5,483 bases of DNA, taken from SLFT01 sp964493075 (GTDB lineage: Bacteria > Hydrogenedentota > Hydrogenedentia > Hydrogenedentales > CAITNO01). The notes beneath the pieces were generated by a model. The model had not been told where the DNA came from and did not search any database. It saw nothing but the letters and a program-made list of their open reading frames with translations. The stretch lies in contig CAZBNU010000253.1 in NCBI GenBank assembly GCA_964493075.1, positions 1 to 5,483 on the forward strand. Direction: 5' to 3'. Position numbers and translations under genes: made by a program. Below are positions 4,705 through 5,483 of the stretch, piece by piece (the stretch's first letter is position 1; every line of letters starts with the position of its first letter).

Positions 4705-5483
4705 ATGAACAGACGAGATTTCTTCAAACGTACCTGTGCATTGGGAACCGCTGCGTTTCTTTCGCGTCCGTTGAATTTGAGTAACGCTGGGGCGGCTTCG
4801 ACTGAAAAGCCAAACATCCTGTTCTTTCTGGTAGATGACATGGGCTGGCAGGATACGTCAGAACCGTTTTACAAAGAGAAAACAGAACTTAATCAGCGTT
4901 ACTACACCCCGAACATGGAGCGGCTGGCGGATGAGGGCATGAAATTCACACAGGCATACGCCTGCGCTGTCTGTTCGCCTACCCGCGTCAGCCTGATGAC
5001 GGGTTTGAACGCGGCGCGCCATCGGGTAACCAATTGGACGTTGCGAAAAGATAAGTCTCCCGACCCGAAACATAAGACGCTGGATATGCCGGAATGGAAC
5101 GTCAACGGGCTGAGTCCTGTACCCGAGATTGACCATACGGTTTATGTAAAAACGTTGCCCATGTTTTTGCAGGAGGCCGGATACCATACGATTCATTGTG
5201 GCAAGGCGCATTGGGGCGCTGATGGTACGCCGGGTGAAGACCCGTTGAATCTGGGCTTCGATGTGAATATTGGCGGGCATTGTGCAGGTGGGCCGGGCAG
5301 CTACTACGGCAAATATGATTTCAGCGCGGAATGGCGCAACGAAGACCGAATATGGGATGTGCCGGGGCTGGAAGCCTATCATGGACAGGATATTTATCTG
5401 ACCGAGGCGTTGACGTTGGAGGCCAATAAGGCCATTGATAAGGCCGTTGAAGACAAGAAACCTTTTTACCTGTATATGTCCCA
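4705..5483 (+). CDS. Tat-exported type I sulfatase, N-terminal part (cut by window end)
   Basis: The first 259 codons of a formylglycine-dependent sulfatase; the reading frame is open to the last base and the gene continues beyond the window. It hydrolyses a sulfate ester, probably on a polysaccharide or other exported substrate. The start MNRRDFFKRT carries a twin-arginine signal (arginines 3-4), followed by a hydrophobic stretch to about residue 30. The catalytic domain opens with PNILFFLVDDMGW, whose Asp44 and Asp45 bind the metal. The CSPTR motif (90-94) has Cys90, the residue converted to formylglycine, followed by VSLMTGL. GKAHWG (166-171) gives the Lys167 and His169 active-site pair. 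The second metal site, expected further on, is outside the window. A cysteine-type motif needs a maturase (anSME or FGE) not encoded here. No strong ribosome site is seen (GGCAAGAG at best), so translation may depend on the upstream hydrolase gene. Confidence 0.95.
   Translation, partial: MNRRDFFKRTCALGTAAFLSRPLNLSNAGAASTEKPNILFFLVDDMGWQDTSEPFYKEKTELNQRYYTPNMERLADEGMKFTQAYACAVCSPTRVSLMTGLNAARHRVTNWTLRKDKSPDPKHKTLDMPEWNVNGLSPVPEIDHTVYVKTLPMFLQEAGYHTIHCGKAHWGADGTPGEDPLNLGFDVNIGGHCAGGPGSYYGKYDFSAEWRNEDRIWDVPGLEAYHGQDIYLTEALTLEANKAIDKAVEDKKPFYLYMS

Noticed and set aside
4858..5382. Minus-strand 174-codon open frame opposite the sulfatase
   Set aside because: The sulfatase frame carries the CSPTR and GKAHWG motifs here; the antisense product is without recognisable features.

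Overview
The window looks like a chromosomal segment from a bacterium of the PVC type (Planctomycetota, Lentisphaerota or Kiritimatiellota). This is inferred from two Tat-exported enzymes typical of those phyla, a Gfo/Idh/MocA oxidoreductase and a type I sulfatase. A secreted beta-propeller protein of the LPNGNT type and long repeat-rich spacers fit the same picture. Base composition is balanced and gives no further clue; no marker gene fixes the phylum.

Layout. On the minus strand, 1957 down to 78 carries a two-gene unit: a Tat-signal oxidoreductase followed 11 nt later by a small membrane protein with a bacterial PH-like domain. On the plus strand lie a secreted beta-propeller protein (2640-3572), a membrane-anchored alpha/beta hydrolase (3744-4649) and the first 259 codons of a Tat-signal sulfatase (4705 to the window end). 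The hydrolase and sulfatase are 55 nt apart and probably cotranscribed. The propeller gene is separated from them by a 171-nt spacer with a long hairpin.

The divergent spacer (1958-2639) is the least ordinary part. It holds imperfect 47-bp inverted repeats (2082-2128 and 2490-2536). Between them are four degenerate copies of a GTCC..GGAC hairpin motif, two in each orientation, a CCCGCCA/TGGCGGG hairpin, and a 100-bp palindromic element with 31-bp arms that are themselves hairpins. The centres of symmetry suggest that later elements were inserted into an older palindrome. This resembles REP/BIME or MITE-type non-coding repeats moved by a transposase elsewhere in the genome.

Functionally, the genes suggest extracytoplasmic handling of carbohydrate or sulfated substrates: sulfate ester hydrolysis, sugar-type redox chemistry and a hydrolase. 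No substrate can be read from the sequence. I see no defence system, CRISPR array, RNA gene or clearly new enzymatic system here; the repeat region is the best candidate for closer study.
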